64,000 bases of DNA. Source: Terebella lapidaria. Its lineage: Eukaryota; Annelida; Polychaeta; Terebellida; Terebellidae. The notes under the pieces are model-generated. The model was given only the letters and a program-made list of their open reading frames with translations, was not told the origin of the DNA and did not search any database. Position numbers and translations under genes: made by a program. Below are positions 44,828-56,400 of the stretch, piece by piece; the stretch's first letter is position 1, and each line of letters starts with the position of its first letter. Location: positions 43,676,802 through 43,740,801 of the forward strand of contig OX424561.1 in NCBI GenBank assembly GCA_949152475.1, written 5' to 3'.

Positions 44828-45370
44828 TATATGTATTATTTTTTATTTGTTTAATTAAAGCTCACATTCAAAGTGTATTGTTCATACAAACTACATGGCT
44901 GTAAACGGTAATGTCATATTGCTTTCATCAAAACGAAATTTATCATGAAAACATCAGACAGAAGTTTTTCAATGTATTTTTTGCGTGTGTAACACTTTAG
45001 TTCAGCTAGTAGACTCTTTATAACATCAGTTAATACAATATATAATATTATTATTACCAATTATAATATTGATCAATACTATTAGCGTGTTTAGAAAGTC
45101 CAACAATATACCCCGGTAGTCAATGACACTTAAGCATTATGGAAAACAGATATTTTCAATAAACCGCATTACACCACATAAATTTTCAATGAAAGATATA
45201 AGCCGATGTAATAGTTCTGACGGTCACAATTGCTCCGCTACGCAGTGCACGCCGAAGGTCCGCATACAAAACCTGAGGTGGGAAAGTTGTCTTCCTTGTA
45301 CATCAAGGAACACGTGTGCGGACATCTGGCCTGATTGCATGTACATAACTTACATTCGACGCCAGTATTA
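44828..45370. other. AT-rich flank, probably element-B sequence
   Basis: Lies between the gypsy 3' LTR and the recognisable LTR of the next gypsy element. No coding signal. It may contain the left part of the older gypsy's 5' LTR, whose start I could not place. Confidence 0.35.
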
Positions 45371-45726
45371 TTGTAGTTCACATGTATAATCTGTATCGCG
45401 CGCCATAGTGCGCTATTAGTTTTGACGGTGACTTTGGGCCATACTTGTACAATATCGAATTGTCATAAACGCTTTGTTTACAACTTCCATGACTTGTGTT
45501 CGATTGTTTATCGATACTTATCAATGATACATCAGCCTACTGGCGTGGTGGCAGCGGTTTGTTTTCCGGACTAACTTTGGCACAGTATAAGACAGTTAAC
45601 TGACTTTTTCCAACTTAATAGTGGGCTGAAAATATCCACCCGTCACACGCCTGTGAACGATAATTGATGAAAGTGTACATTGCAACGATCCGGTAGTGTC
45701 AGGACATAAACTGTGCAATTCCAACC

Positions 45727-46520
45727 ATGGCTGCCTCACAAAGAGCACCGACACAGTGGTGCCTCACGAAACACGAGTCGGTTAACTCATTTGAGAACTG
45801 GAAGCAGAATATAGTGTATTCCCTCTTACTAGATGCGAACTTTGCACCATTTTTGACTGAGGGTGCAGCATGGACGAAGAAAACTAAAACCACACACAAA
45901 CAGTATTCACTGACGACGGTCCCGATGTCGCTGAAGCCAAAAGACTAACTAAAGAACACAAAACATCTATGCTTGAGTTAATGCTGGGACAGATTTCTGC
46001 CCCAGGCCAATTTCTGTCCTATCATTTCCAGGAACACTATCGTCGCAAACTCAACTTCCATTGACAGTGTATGGCAGACCATCCGTCTGCACTACGGGTT
46101 CCAGTCCACCGGAGCCCACTTTATTGACCTGGCAGACTTCAAACTCGAGTCTGACGAACGCCCTGAAGATCTGTATCAAGGACTCTGGACTTACCCACCA
46201 TGACCAGAAGATCAGTGAGGCTGAGGAGCTTACTCCTACTTTGGAAAACTACATTGTCTTGACGTGGTTGAAGCTGATCAACCCCGAACTACCAAAACTT
46301 GTGAAACAGCGCTATGGTACAGAACTCAGATCACGCACCCTCGCATCAATAAAAACGGAAATATCACAGGCACTTGATTCACTCCTCGGTGAACTCAGGG
46401 TATCGGAAGACGTGAAATCAATGAGCTCCAAGACTTCAAGTCAGCCCAGAAACCAACTTGCCTCACTATGACGGCCACAAAAACCCCGCATCACCAAGTC
46501 GTGTCCCCTATGCAAGCAAG
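45727..46520 (+). pseudogene. Older gypsy gag remnant
   Basis: Starts [20 protein letters not shown], then [20 protein letters not shown] in an open frame to 45948. After frameshifts further gag-like pieces appear ([40 protein letters not shown]). At least four frame breaks. Confidence 0.65.
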
Positions 46521-46789
46521 CAGATCGTCCTGACAATCATTTTCTGAGTGAGTACACTTACTTGCCTGAACGTGACAGGAAGTTCGTCACTCGTGCCCGT
46601 CAGATTGCTTGCAGCCTTGATGAGGAGGACATTGATAACGAAGAAACCCAGGAGGCTTCTGAAGTTAAAGACCGTGACCCTGCCCCACCAACAGCACGCA
46701 CCACGTGTATCATTGAGGCATCGTGACCCTCCCCATCAGCATTGCGAGTCCATGTCAGACAATCACCCTACCTCGACACCTTTCATGGA

Positions 46790-47648
46790 CATCACAATGT
46801 CAGAGTTTCTCTAGATAGTGGGGCGACTGGCAACATGATTCGCGCTAGCACTGCATACAGACTCTGTGCAATTTGCTCACCAGGCTGACGGCTCGCTCCC
46901 TTCACGTGATTGGAGAAACTCGCACTGAGTTCACCAGGGACAGCCATGTCTTACAGTTTGAAGGACTTGTTATCGAGGACCTTGATGTTGAGGTATTGGC
47001 TGGTACTCCCTTCATGAAAGTCAATGACATAAGTGTCCGTCCAGCCAAACATCAGGTCATTCTCAGTGGACATGACATATACCTATATGGAGCCTCCTCG
47101 AGGACAACTAATCTCACTATTAGAAGAGCTAACATTTCGAGAGCACCCAACCAGGCGACCACCCTGTGGCCTGGGAATTCCTCGAGGTAGAGGTTCCCTC
47201 TGACACACTGACTGACTGCACACTAGCACTCGAACCTCGATTTGACACAGTGAAAGTTCGTGCTACTGCTACAGCCAACCCGTGGCCAAACCCATCTATC
47301 GTCTCCAGTGTCGCTGGCAAAGTGAGAATCCCTAACCTCTCTAGTGAACCCGTGGTCATTGAAAAGAACAGTCACCTGTACGAAGTGACCCCCCTTGATG
47401 AGTCTTACCCATCCAACACATGTGATGGTACAGTACCAGCTGTGCCTGTCGTCACTACTGAAGGCTGTCACTCAGATGGCGTCCACCTGGATAAAGATAA
47501 CACCCTTCCACGTGCAGTCAAAAGCAAGATGACCACTCTCCTTCGGGCGTATGATGACGTCTTTGATCCGAATATTAAAGGATATAATGGAGCTATGGGC
47601 TCGTTCACTGCCAAGGTTCACATGGGACCAGTTCAGCCCCCACAGTGA
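46790..47648 (+). pseudogene. Older gypsy protease region
   Basis: LDSGATGNMIRAS near 46808-46850 is the aspartic protease active site. The open piece 46873-47190 (TFMKVNDISVRPAKHQVILS-like segments) and 47166-47648 follow in shifted frames and lead toward RT. Confidence 0.6.
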
Positions 47649-48540
47649 AAGGTAAAGTACCTCAATACTCCAGAAACAAACTCGTGGAGTTACAGACGAA
47701 GTTTGATTCTGTGGAAGCAGCTGGCGTTTTCACGAAGCCTGAGGATGTTGACATTGACGTTGAGTATGTCAATCCCTCATTCCTGGTGGCTAAGCTGTCT
47801 GGTGACTTCCGTCTTGTCACAGATTTCACTGATGTCGGATGATACAGTAAACCCCAACCGTCACTTATGCCAAACGTTGAGTCAACCCTACGCCAGATTG
47901 CTCAGTGGAAGTACCTAATAGCCACAGACTTGACCCATGCATTTTACCAGATACCTCTCTCACGTGACTTTATTGAGTACTGTGGTGTCTCAACATCATC
48001 CAGAAATTGCTGCTGGGTGGCTTCTTCAGTGCCAAGCTGAAAGCTCAACAGGTTGCTTGGTTGCCTTGTGAAGTTGAGGCACTTAGCATAGCAGCAGCAA
48101 CAAAGCACTTCAGCCCATACATTGTTCAGTCAGCACATCATACCTGCATCCTCACTGACAGCAAGCCTTGTGTGCAGGCTTATGACTAACCGTGCAGGGG
48201 CGAGTTCTCAGCTAGCCCAAGAGTGTATACACTCCTCTCCACTGTCAGTCGATACCAGGTATCGATATGCCATGTCTCAGGGCTAGCAATTCTGCCATCT
48301 GATCATGCCAGCAGGAATTCTGAGCCATGCCATGAACCTAACTGTCAAATTTGCCACTTCATCCATGAGACCGATTCATCTGTTGTCCGACAAGTCAGTG
48401 TTGAAGATGTCCTTAATGGATCTGCCAAGTTACCATTGACCAGCAGGTCTGCTTGGCTCCCAATCCAGAGTGATTGTTCTAGTCTCCGACGCACACATGC
48501 TCACCTGTCTCAAGGTACAAGACCCTCGAAGAAGTTGACA
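47649..48540 (+). pseudogene. Older gypsy RT and RNase H remnant
   Basis: RT pieces: VNPSFLVAKLSGDFRLVTDF, then, after a frameshift at 47842, [20 protein letters not shown] and [16 protein letters not shown] (first catalytic Asp). The YVDD region is absent, replaced by a jump near 48005 to RNase H-like sequence ([34 protein letters not shown]). Ends at the SINE. Confidence 0.65.
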
Positions 48541-48543
48541 AAC

Positions 48544-48779
48544 CGCCTCTGTGGCCGAGTGGATGGGACCGGTGGCTCTTGAAGCAACGAAGCTCAGAGG
48601 CGGTAGGTGACGCGGGTTCGATCCCCGTCACCGGCACAAAGTAGGTATAGTTTTCATCCTGTCAACGCAAAGGTTTCTCCATTCGAATATGCTTCCCAAA
48701 TTCTAAATTGTCACCCGACGGGGGAAGGGGAAGACAGGCAGAATTGCCTATCATCATGGACCGTCGTAAAATAAATCTG

Positions 48780-48818
<39 letters not shown>

Positions 48819-48822
48819 TTAT
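48544..48822 (+). mobile_element. tRNA-derived SINE with (ATT)n tail
   Basis: The head is tRNA-like with an A box TGGCCGAGTGG (48552-48562) and B box GGTTCGATCC (48615-48624), the polymerase III promoter pair. The A box and the long gap suit a class II (Ser/Leu-type) tRNA ancestor. A ~150-bp unrelated body follows (TTGTCACCCGACGGGGGAAG), ending in AAATAAATCTG and a TTA/ATT microsatellite. It interrupts the pol remnant of the older gypsy element. No clear target duplication was found. Confidence 0.7.
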
Positions 48823-49863
48823 AATGTTCAGGATGTCAAGCGCTATTCACAAGTGGCATCGATAGCTATAGACGGGTTACTTGTCGTCTAACGACATGAT
48901 CCACTGGCACCCAGACGTGATTGCGTTATTGTCCTAAGACAAATCCTTGATGGCTTCTTGACATCCCTTCATCTGCAACTACAACACCTCTCCTGACACC
49001 AGCTGACGAAGGTGTTCCAACGGTACTTCTTCGCCCTCGACTTTGATACATCTGTCAGTAACATCAGCCGTCAATGCTCCCAATGCAGCTCACTCAAGAA
49101 GATGCCAAAGTTGCCATCCCCACAGTCTACACATGACCCTCCTCCTACAGTCAGTGTTTTGTTCGCTACTGATGTCATTCGACGGGAGCGTCAGTGTATC
49201 CTGGTTACCCGAGAATGTGTCACTAGCTTCACGTCTGCTTTCTTGATTGCCAATGAACGACATGAAGCACTCCGTGATGCTTTGCTTTCTGTTGTGTGTC
49301 CCATTTTTCCCCATTGATGGGCCACCAGTTGTTTTCAGAGCTGATGCTGCCCCTGGATTTCAAGCTCTGACTAATGATCCATTGTTACGTCATCACAACA
49401 TATCATTGGAGCTTGGCCGTCGAAAAAATCCAAACAAAAACCCCATGGCTGAAAGAGCGATACAGGAACTTGAGTTTAAGATTATCAAGCAGGACCCATC
49501 ATGTCGCTCACTCACACCTCTGACTCTTGCTCTAGCAACTGCCACACTGAACAACCAAATTCGTTCATGGGGCCTCTCCGCACGTGAAATGCTCCTCCAG
49601 CGAGATCAGTTCACCAACACCCAACTTCCCCTGTTGGATCAGGATCTCATACTCTCTCAACATCAAGCTCGAGAGCTTAATCATCCATACAGTGAAAAGA
49701 GCAAATGTCTTTCTGGCGTTACGACACAAAGTGACGTCCTTCAAATTGGTGACCTCGTCTATTTGTATCGAGACAGGAACAAGCATAAGCAGCGTGACAG
49801 ATACATCATAACATCGATTGATGGCTCCTGGTGTACAATCGAGAAATTTGCTGGGAACTCCTA
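48823..49863 (+). pseudogene. Older gypsy integrase remnant
   Basis: From 49010: VFQRYFFALDFDTSVSNISR, then QCSQCSSLKKMPK (CXXC of the HHCC domain). The core has FATDVIRRERQCILVTRECV and, after a frameshift at 49317, PVVFRADAAPGFQALTNDPL (second Asp) and NPMAERAIQELEFKI (Glu). The C-terminal part (LQIGDLVYLYRDRNKHKQRD) resembles a chromatin- or DNA-binding tail. A TAG at 49862 ends the frame; proline-rich sequence continues in pieces to about 50200. Confidence 0.65.
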
Positions 49864-50234
49864 GCGCATCAAGGGGTCCAAATGCTTCCGAGTACCACTG
49901 ACAGGCAAGTGCTTACCTCCCTCCCAGAGTGTGGCTGACCATCATGACGAGGTCCTTGACGCCGCCAGTAGCATTCTGGAGCCATTGCCTGATGGTCACC
50001 CTGGCCTAACCGGCCCTTCTGGTTTGCCATGTCCATCGGAGATACCAGAATCTCTCAACACCCGCTGAGTCCACCACTCCTGTCCCATCTGGTGCTACTA
50101 GTGACACAACAACAGCTGTCCCTGTGTCTCGTCCAAAAAGAACTGTCAGCCTGTCTTCCAGATTCCAGGACTGAATCAGTCTTGAATGCATGTGTTCGCA
50201 ATTTTCCCATCATTTCATATGTGTTTTTTTTTTT

Positions 50235-51622
50235 AGGTTACCGGACCTATGGTCCGATAACCTATTGGCATGGCGTTGCGTCCGTCGTCGTCGTCGTCGT
50301 CGTCCTTATTTTTATCTTTTTTGTTTACGGGCGAATTTTTTTGAAATTTTGCACAAAAATACTTAAAAACAATTCAAGAAGGAGGTATTTTTTAGTTTTT
50401 TGATTTTCGCATTTTTTTCAAAATGGCGGCCGTTTTCGACGAAAAATGCCTGATTTTGGCGGCCATTTTCTCAAAATCTGTTCAGTAACTTTTTTTCTTT
50501 TTGATACATAAGACTCCTCATATGTACTCCTATGATGTCAATAAATTTCGTTGCACTTGAATCGCTCGAAGTGGGCCATTTTGGCCCAAACTCGGCCCAA
50601 ATGGGACTTTCCCATGTTAAATTCTCCTATGCTTTATAATGGGACACATTATGCGTAATATCTCACTTGATATTGAGATTAGAGACTAGGAATCAATTGT
50701 GGACATATAGGAAATGATATATGCTGAATATTCTCGTGACCTTGAATTTGACCCCTGACCTCAGTTTCAAAGTCAGAGCACAAAATGGCTTATATCTCGC
50801 TTATTATCGACTCTACAGCTTAGGAATCAATTGTGGACATATAGGAAATAATATATGCTGAATATTCTCGTGACCTTGAATGACCTCAGTTTTAAGGTCA
50901 GAGCACAAAATGGCTTATATCCCGCTTATTATCGACTCTACAGCTTAGGAATCAATTGTGGACATATAGGAAATGATATATGCTGAATATTCTGATGACC
51001 TTGACATTCGACCTCATTTTCAAGGTCACAGGACAGAATGGCTAATATCTCGCTTCTTATCGACTTTACAGCTTAGCAATCAATTATGAACATATAGGAA
51101 ATGATATATGCAGATTATTGTCATGACCTTGAATTTGATCTTTGACCTCATTTTCAAGGTCACAGGACAAAATGGCTAGTTGCTCACTTATTATCGATTT
51201 TACAGCTTAGGAATCAATTGTGGACATATAGGAAATAATATATGCTGAATATTCTCGTGACCTTGAATTTGACCTCTGACCTCATTTTCAAGGTCACAGG
51301 ACAAACTGGCTCATATCTTGCTCCTCTATTAACTGTATGGCTTGGGAATCAATTGTGGACATGATATAGAAAATGATATACATTGAATATTTTGATGACC
51401 TTGAATTTGACCTTTGCCCCTTCATTTTCAAGGCCACAGCACAAAATTGCTAATATCTCTCTGATTATTGAATTTACAGCTTAGCAATCAACTGTGGACA
51501 TGATATATGCTTAATGTTATATATGCTGAATATTCTCGTGATCCTGAATTCAACAGTGACCTGGCTAACATCTAAAATATTAAACATTGTCCGGTAACCT
51601 ATCTTCGGCCCTTGGCCTAATT
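50235..51622 (-). mobile_element. HINE-like repeat in reverse orientation
   Basis: Reads on the minus strand from TTAGGCCAAGGGCCGAAGAT and AGGTTACCGGACAAT through about seven core units, the conserved 3' region, a GAC microsatellite (50281-50306 as GTC on plus) and the hairpin end GGACCATAGGTCCGGTAACC. Same family as the arrays at 9875-15650. It splits the 3' LTR of the older gypsy element. Confidence 0.7.
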
Positions 51623-51818
51623 TTCTTTCAGGAAGAAAGAAGGGTAGCTCCAGTATTTTTGTATTTTACATGTATAATCTGTATCGTGGGCCATAATGCA
51701 CTATTAGTTTTTACGGTGACCTTAGGCCATACTTGTATAATATCGAATTGTCATAAATGCTTTGTTTACAACTTCCATGACTTGTGTTCGTCGATTATCG
51801 TGTGTGGATACTTACTAA

Positions 51819-52317
51819 TGTGGCGATTTCGCCCAAAGATCGCGGCAAGTGATTCTTTCTGAATACTCTTGTTTCTGGCCTTTGTTTTGGACGCTTCTGT
51901 TCGAAGCTCGTGCGCTGCTTAACGCCCTCCAATCCTCTCGCCCAGTATGCTGTAACAATGGTCTTACGTCACTTCCCTCGTGCCTCGTGCTTCAGGGACT
52001 ATAAGTACACTGGATCCACGTTGTTCAGTGGAGTTGTCTCAGAGCTGAGTAAGGCGAGAGGTAGACGGAGGGCTCGGCCATGAGCTCTGCGTCCTCACTC
52101 AGCGGCTAAGGCCCTTGAAGGTCCTGGGGACAATTTCCATAGGGGGCCCAGGTTGGGAAGATCTTGATGACTTGGGGGTGTACTCCCTCTGGTTCACCGG
52201 TCTCCCGCCTGAGATGGTGCGACACAGACTCTGGCGGACCGTCGGGCTGTCCAGGGTTCCATCCCCCATGGCGGACCACGGGGGGATTCGGGATAGTGGA
52301 CGGCGGCAAACTTTACA
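51819..52317 (+). mobile_element. Solo LTR of the gypsy family, short form
   Basis: TGTGGCGATTTCGCCC to AAACTTTACA, 499 bp. Flanks CTAA and TTAA look like a 4-bp duplication with one change. It lacks a ~200-bp part present in the other LTRs (corresponding to about 19640-19830). Removing it rejoins the older gypsy LTR (GATACTTACTAATGATACAT). Confidence 0.75.
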
Positions 52318-52346
52318 TTAATGATACATCAGTCTACTGGCGCCAC

Positions 52347-52616
52347 TCTTGAAGACTGGCTACCTGCCCCAGCTTGGATCCTGGTTTCTCCCATGGGACC
52401 GGCGCTGCATGACCCCAGCTGGTATCGAACCGGGATCAGTCAGAAGCCAGGGTAATTTTTGCATAGAAATAAATTTCTGAATTCATTTATTATATGCTGA
52501 GCAATGGTAATTATTGTAACTCAGAAACTGGACCATGAATAGAATTTACTAGGCAATTCCGTGTTTTTTTTTCGCAAATGCTTGTGAGGACGGTGACGGC
52601 GCTACCGTACTGAATG
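52347..52616. other. Element-B flank left of the BEL insertion
   Basis: Non-coding. It ends with the subterminal motif GACGGTGACGGCGCTACCGT of element B. A B-box-like match on the minus strand near 52425 has no partner A box. Confidence 0.4.
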
Positions 52617-52621
52617 AATAC

Positions 52622-53198
52622 TGTTGTGTGTTGCACTCAAAGTCCAATAGAAGCCAATCATAGAGTAACACGCCATGAGTTTATTCGACGATAGGAATAC
52701 CACAGAATACCACAACGATGACTGTGAGGTGGTGGTGACGGTTCTCTGGAACAAACAAAGTTCCCAGAAGTCAGTTACAGTTTAATATGTACGTTAACTG
52801 TTAACAGCAAACAAACAAACCTCTTCAGAAACTGTTATTGACGAACAACAAGTCTACATTTGGACTATCAAATACACGAAAAAAAATATTTCGCCAGAAT
52901 TATGAAGGGCGCACAAGGTGACCACAGGATGCAACAGAGCTTAACTGACACTTGAACAAAATATTACCTATGGTTATTTTTATATCACACTACAAGAACT
53001 ACACAAGAAGGAAATAATACTAACCAAACATTGGCGACTCAAATTCGACACAACAGAAAATAAAGACTTGGTAACAAACTCTGAGCGTCCATCCATATGT
53101 GCCGCCTCGTGACAGATCGTGTCTTTTTGGAAATTGCGAACAGTAACATTCAATGCTTGAACTTACGCATAATTGCGAACTGCGAAAACAGCGACACA
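52622..53198 (-). repeat. BEL/Pao 3' LTR
   Basis: On plus: TGTTGTGTGTTGCACTC at the left and GCGACACA at the right. Compared with the other LTR it has 7 extra bases (TGTTGTG) at the outer end, which are needed to bring the AATAC duplication next to the element. Confidence 0.85.
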
Positions 53199-53454
53199 CC
53201 GCCCAACAATGAATTTTTACGATAAATTCATTAACATAAATCTGTAGCACCATAGCTGTGTAATACTGAGCAATTAACACACCGAGTGTGAACATACCTA
53301 GTGGAACACATAGTACCAAATTTACAATATAACCCATACTCATGAACTGAACAACATAACCTGTTACACACACTCAAGGTTGATCCATTACAATACTACA
53401 ATGGTACATGACTTACTCTATATCTTGTTCTAACAAACAAAGTTTAGTTACTGG

Positions 53455-56400
53455 TCAGACTTTGACCGAGTTGCCATGTCTTACTTCACACGAGCGTACC
53501 AGCCCATCCCGACCAATATTTACATGAGCAATACGGCCTAAAGGCCACTGACCTCGGGGTGCGTTTTCATCAACAATCAGGACAAGATCATTAACTTTAA
53601 CATTACGATGTGGAGTCTGCCATTTTGTTGTAAGTTGCAGTGTTGGGAGGTAGTCCCTCAGCCACCTTCGCCAGAACACAGTTGCGAGATATTGCACTTG
53701 GCGCCACCATCGGGCACAATACTTGTCATCTTTGTCGAAGACGCCAGCAGGCATACATGAGTTGGGTCGCAGTAACAGAAGCTTACTTGGTGTCAGCGGC
53801 TCCGGATCCCTCGAATCGTTGCTGACAGCAGTAATCGGCCGATCATTCAGAATCATCTCCACCTCGGCCATGAATGTTAACAGAGACTCATCCTTGAGAA
53901 GCTGTTCCTTGACTAACGCCTGGAGAATCTTCCTTGTCGATCTGATGAGTCTCTCCCAGACTCCTTCCATGTGGCTACCAAGAGGGGGGTTGAAGTGCCA
54001 CTCTATACCTTTCTGGAGAAGGTCTGTGTTTATCTTGGCCTGATTCCAGCTCCTGATTGCCTCATTCAGTTCTCGCTCACCGCTAGTTAGGTTTGTACCA
54101 TTGTCACTGAAGATTTTACGTGGCCGCCCTCTTCGACTGATAAATCGGCGGAAAGTTCCAAGAAACGAGTCTAGAGTGTGTGCAATTTCGATATGAACTG
54201 CACGGGTCGTGAGACATGTGAAGATACATCCATACCGCTTACACTGGCCTCTTCCGAACTTGACATACAACGGACCGAAGTAGTCAATGCCGACGCATGT
54301 AAACGGTGGCTCGTCTGGTGTAACACGTTCAACTGGGAGACCTCCCATCTTCTGCTTCATTGGAGCCTGACATCTACGCTTGCAATCGAAACATCGACTG
54401 AGGACTCGTTTCACTGCATTCCGTCCCTGGACTATCCAGTACTTGATTCTGGTCTGTGACAAGGTGTGCTGGAGCTCAGCATGTCCCACAGCTTCATGCT
54501 GTTGGCGTATGATGAGGTCAGTTACGTGGTGTCTCCCCGGCAATATAATTGGATGTTTGATTTCATACTCCATGCTTGCATTTCTCAGTCGACCTCCAAC
54601 TCTCAGTAGATTATTTTCATAGACTGGACAGAGCTTGACCAGTGGACTTGACCTTGCCACCAGACCAGCAGACTTCCGTAGCTGTACAATCTCACTTGTG
54701 TAGTTGTGCAGCTGTGCACGGCCCACAATGCTCTGGCTAGCCTCTTCCATCTCTTGGACTGTTATTGGACCTGTTTGGACAGCTACATCTTTAGCCAAAT
54801 ACTTGTGACAACAGTAGCTCTTGAATCTGTGAAGCCAGACAAATGCCTTCTGAAGCCGGTACCAACTCGAGAACTGTTGAATCACATCATCGAGTGTGGC
54901 TGATGTCTCAACACTGTAGACATGAACAACATCTCCCTTCACTTCAGTGTCATTCTCAGAGACCTCCAGAGTTGTTAACTGTTTTGGCCACAATCGCTCA
55001 TCACTCAGAAGAAAGTTTGGTCCATTCAGCCACATGCTAAGCTTCACGGCGTCATTCGCTGCAGCGCCTCTCGACGCAACATCTGCGGGATTGTGTTCGG
55101 AAGGTACATGACGCCACTGCCGACTTTCAGATGAGTCATGTATTTCACTCAGACGATTCGCCACAAACGTCTTGAATCGCCTTGACTTGTTGCGTATGTA
55201 TCCTAGAACGATAGATGAATCTGTCCAGAACACAACACTGTTTGGCCTCATGTCAAGCTCCAGTTGTACTATCTTGTGTAGTCGACATGCTAACACTGCA
55301 GCTGAGAGCTCAAGGCGGGGAACTGACATAATCTTCAAGGGTGCTAATCTCGACTTCCCCAGCAAGAAACTACATGTCATGCTTCCGTCGATATGGACAA
55401 AACGTATGTAGGCTGCAGCCCCGTATGCATACTCTGAGGCATCTGCAAAGTAATGTAGTTCGATCAGAGTTACTTCATGTTGTTTAGCTACTAGCAGGCA
55501 TCTTGGAATAGTGATCTCGCCTAGGCTCGTTAGAGAATTCAGCCAGGAGGTCCAACGTTCTTGATACTCCACCGGAATCTCGTCGTCCCATCCAAACCCT
55601 AGTTGGTACAGTCTCTGAAGTATTAGCTTCGCATCCAGCACAGCTGGAGCCACAAATCCCAGGGGGTCATATACAGAACTTGTGATGGAAAGGATGCCTC
55701 GCCTAGATTTGGGCTTCTCTTTCACCTTGACATTGAATTTGAACTTATCTGTGTTGACGTCCCATAGCACTCCTAAGGTTCGCTCAACAGAGAGTCCATC
55801 ATCTAGGTCCAGATTTACAACTGAGGGAGCCCTTTCCGAGCTTGGAATACTGTTCAAGACTTCTAAGTTGTTGCTGATCCACTTAGTAAGTCTGAATCCA
55901 CCTTTCGCTAGCAGACCCTGTAATTCTGATGCAAGTTGTATGGCTTGTGACACGTTGTTGACGGACTTCAGGCAGTCATCCACGTAGAAGTTCCGTTCTA
56001 CAGTCCGGACCGTGTCTTCACTAAACTCATCTTTGAAATCTTGGGCCGTCCTTCTCAAGCAGTAAGTAGTGCAGCTTGGACTACTAGTCACACCAAACAG
56101 ATGCACAGTCATACAATGTTCTTCGGGTTCTCGTCCTAGGTCGCCAGCAGGCCACCAAAGAAAACGTAGTGCATTACAGTCATCTTTTTGAACCCTCACT
56201 TGGTGGAACATGGCCTCAATGTCAGCCATCAGAGCGACTGGTGCTTCTCTGAACCGGATGAGGACTCCAACAAGTGAATTCATGAGGTCGGGTCCCTGTA
56301 GAAGATGATCGTTCAGTGACGTCCCTTTGAACTTGGCTGCACAGTCAAATACAACACGTACTTTATTCGGCTTGTTTGGATTCTGTACTGGGTGGTGTGG

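Larger units (their letters stand above)
45371..52346 (+). mobile_element. Older, heavily decayed gypsy-type LTR element
   Basis: A shared block (ACATGTATAATCTGTATCG; AATATCGAATTGTCATAAA; ACAACTTCCATGACTTGTGT; GATACATCAG, TCTACTGGCG) lies at 45371-45547 and again at 51645-51818 plus 52318-52346; these are parts of its 5' and 3' LTRs. Between them are decayed gag, protease, RT, RNase H and integrase in gypsy order. The 3' LTR has been hit by a HINE-like repeat (50235-51622) and by a solo LTR (51819-52317), and pol by a SINE (48544-48822). The outer LTR boundary is not resolved. Confidence 0.7.

Noticed and set aside
48544..48640. Possible functional tRNA gene
   Set aside because: A and B boxes are present, but the anticodon arm and acceptor pairing are poor and the sequence continues into a SINE body with a microsatellite tail.
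52400..52450. B-box-like sequence on the minus strand (GGTTCGATACC)
   Set aside because: No A box at the right distance and no tRNA-like fold; treated as chance.
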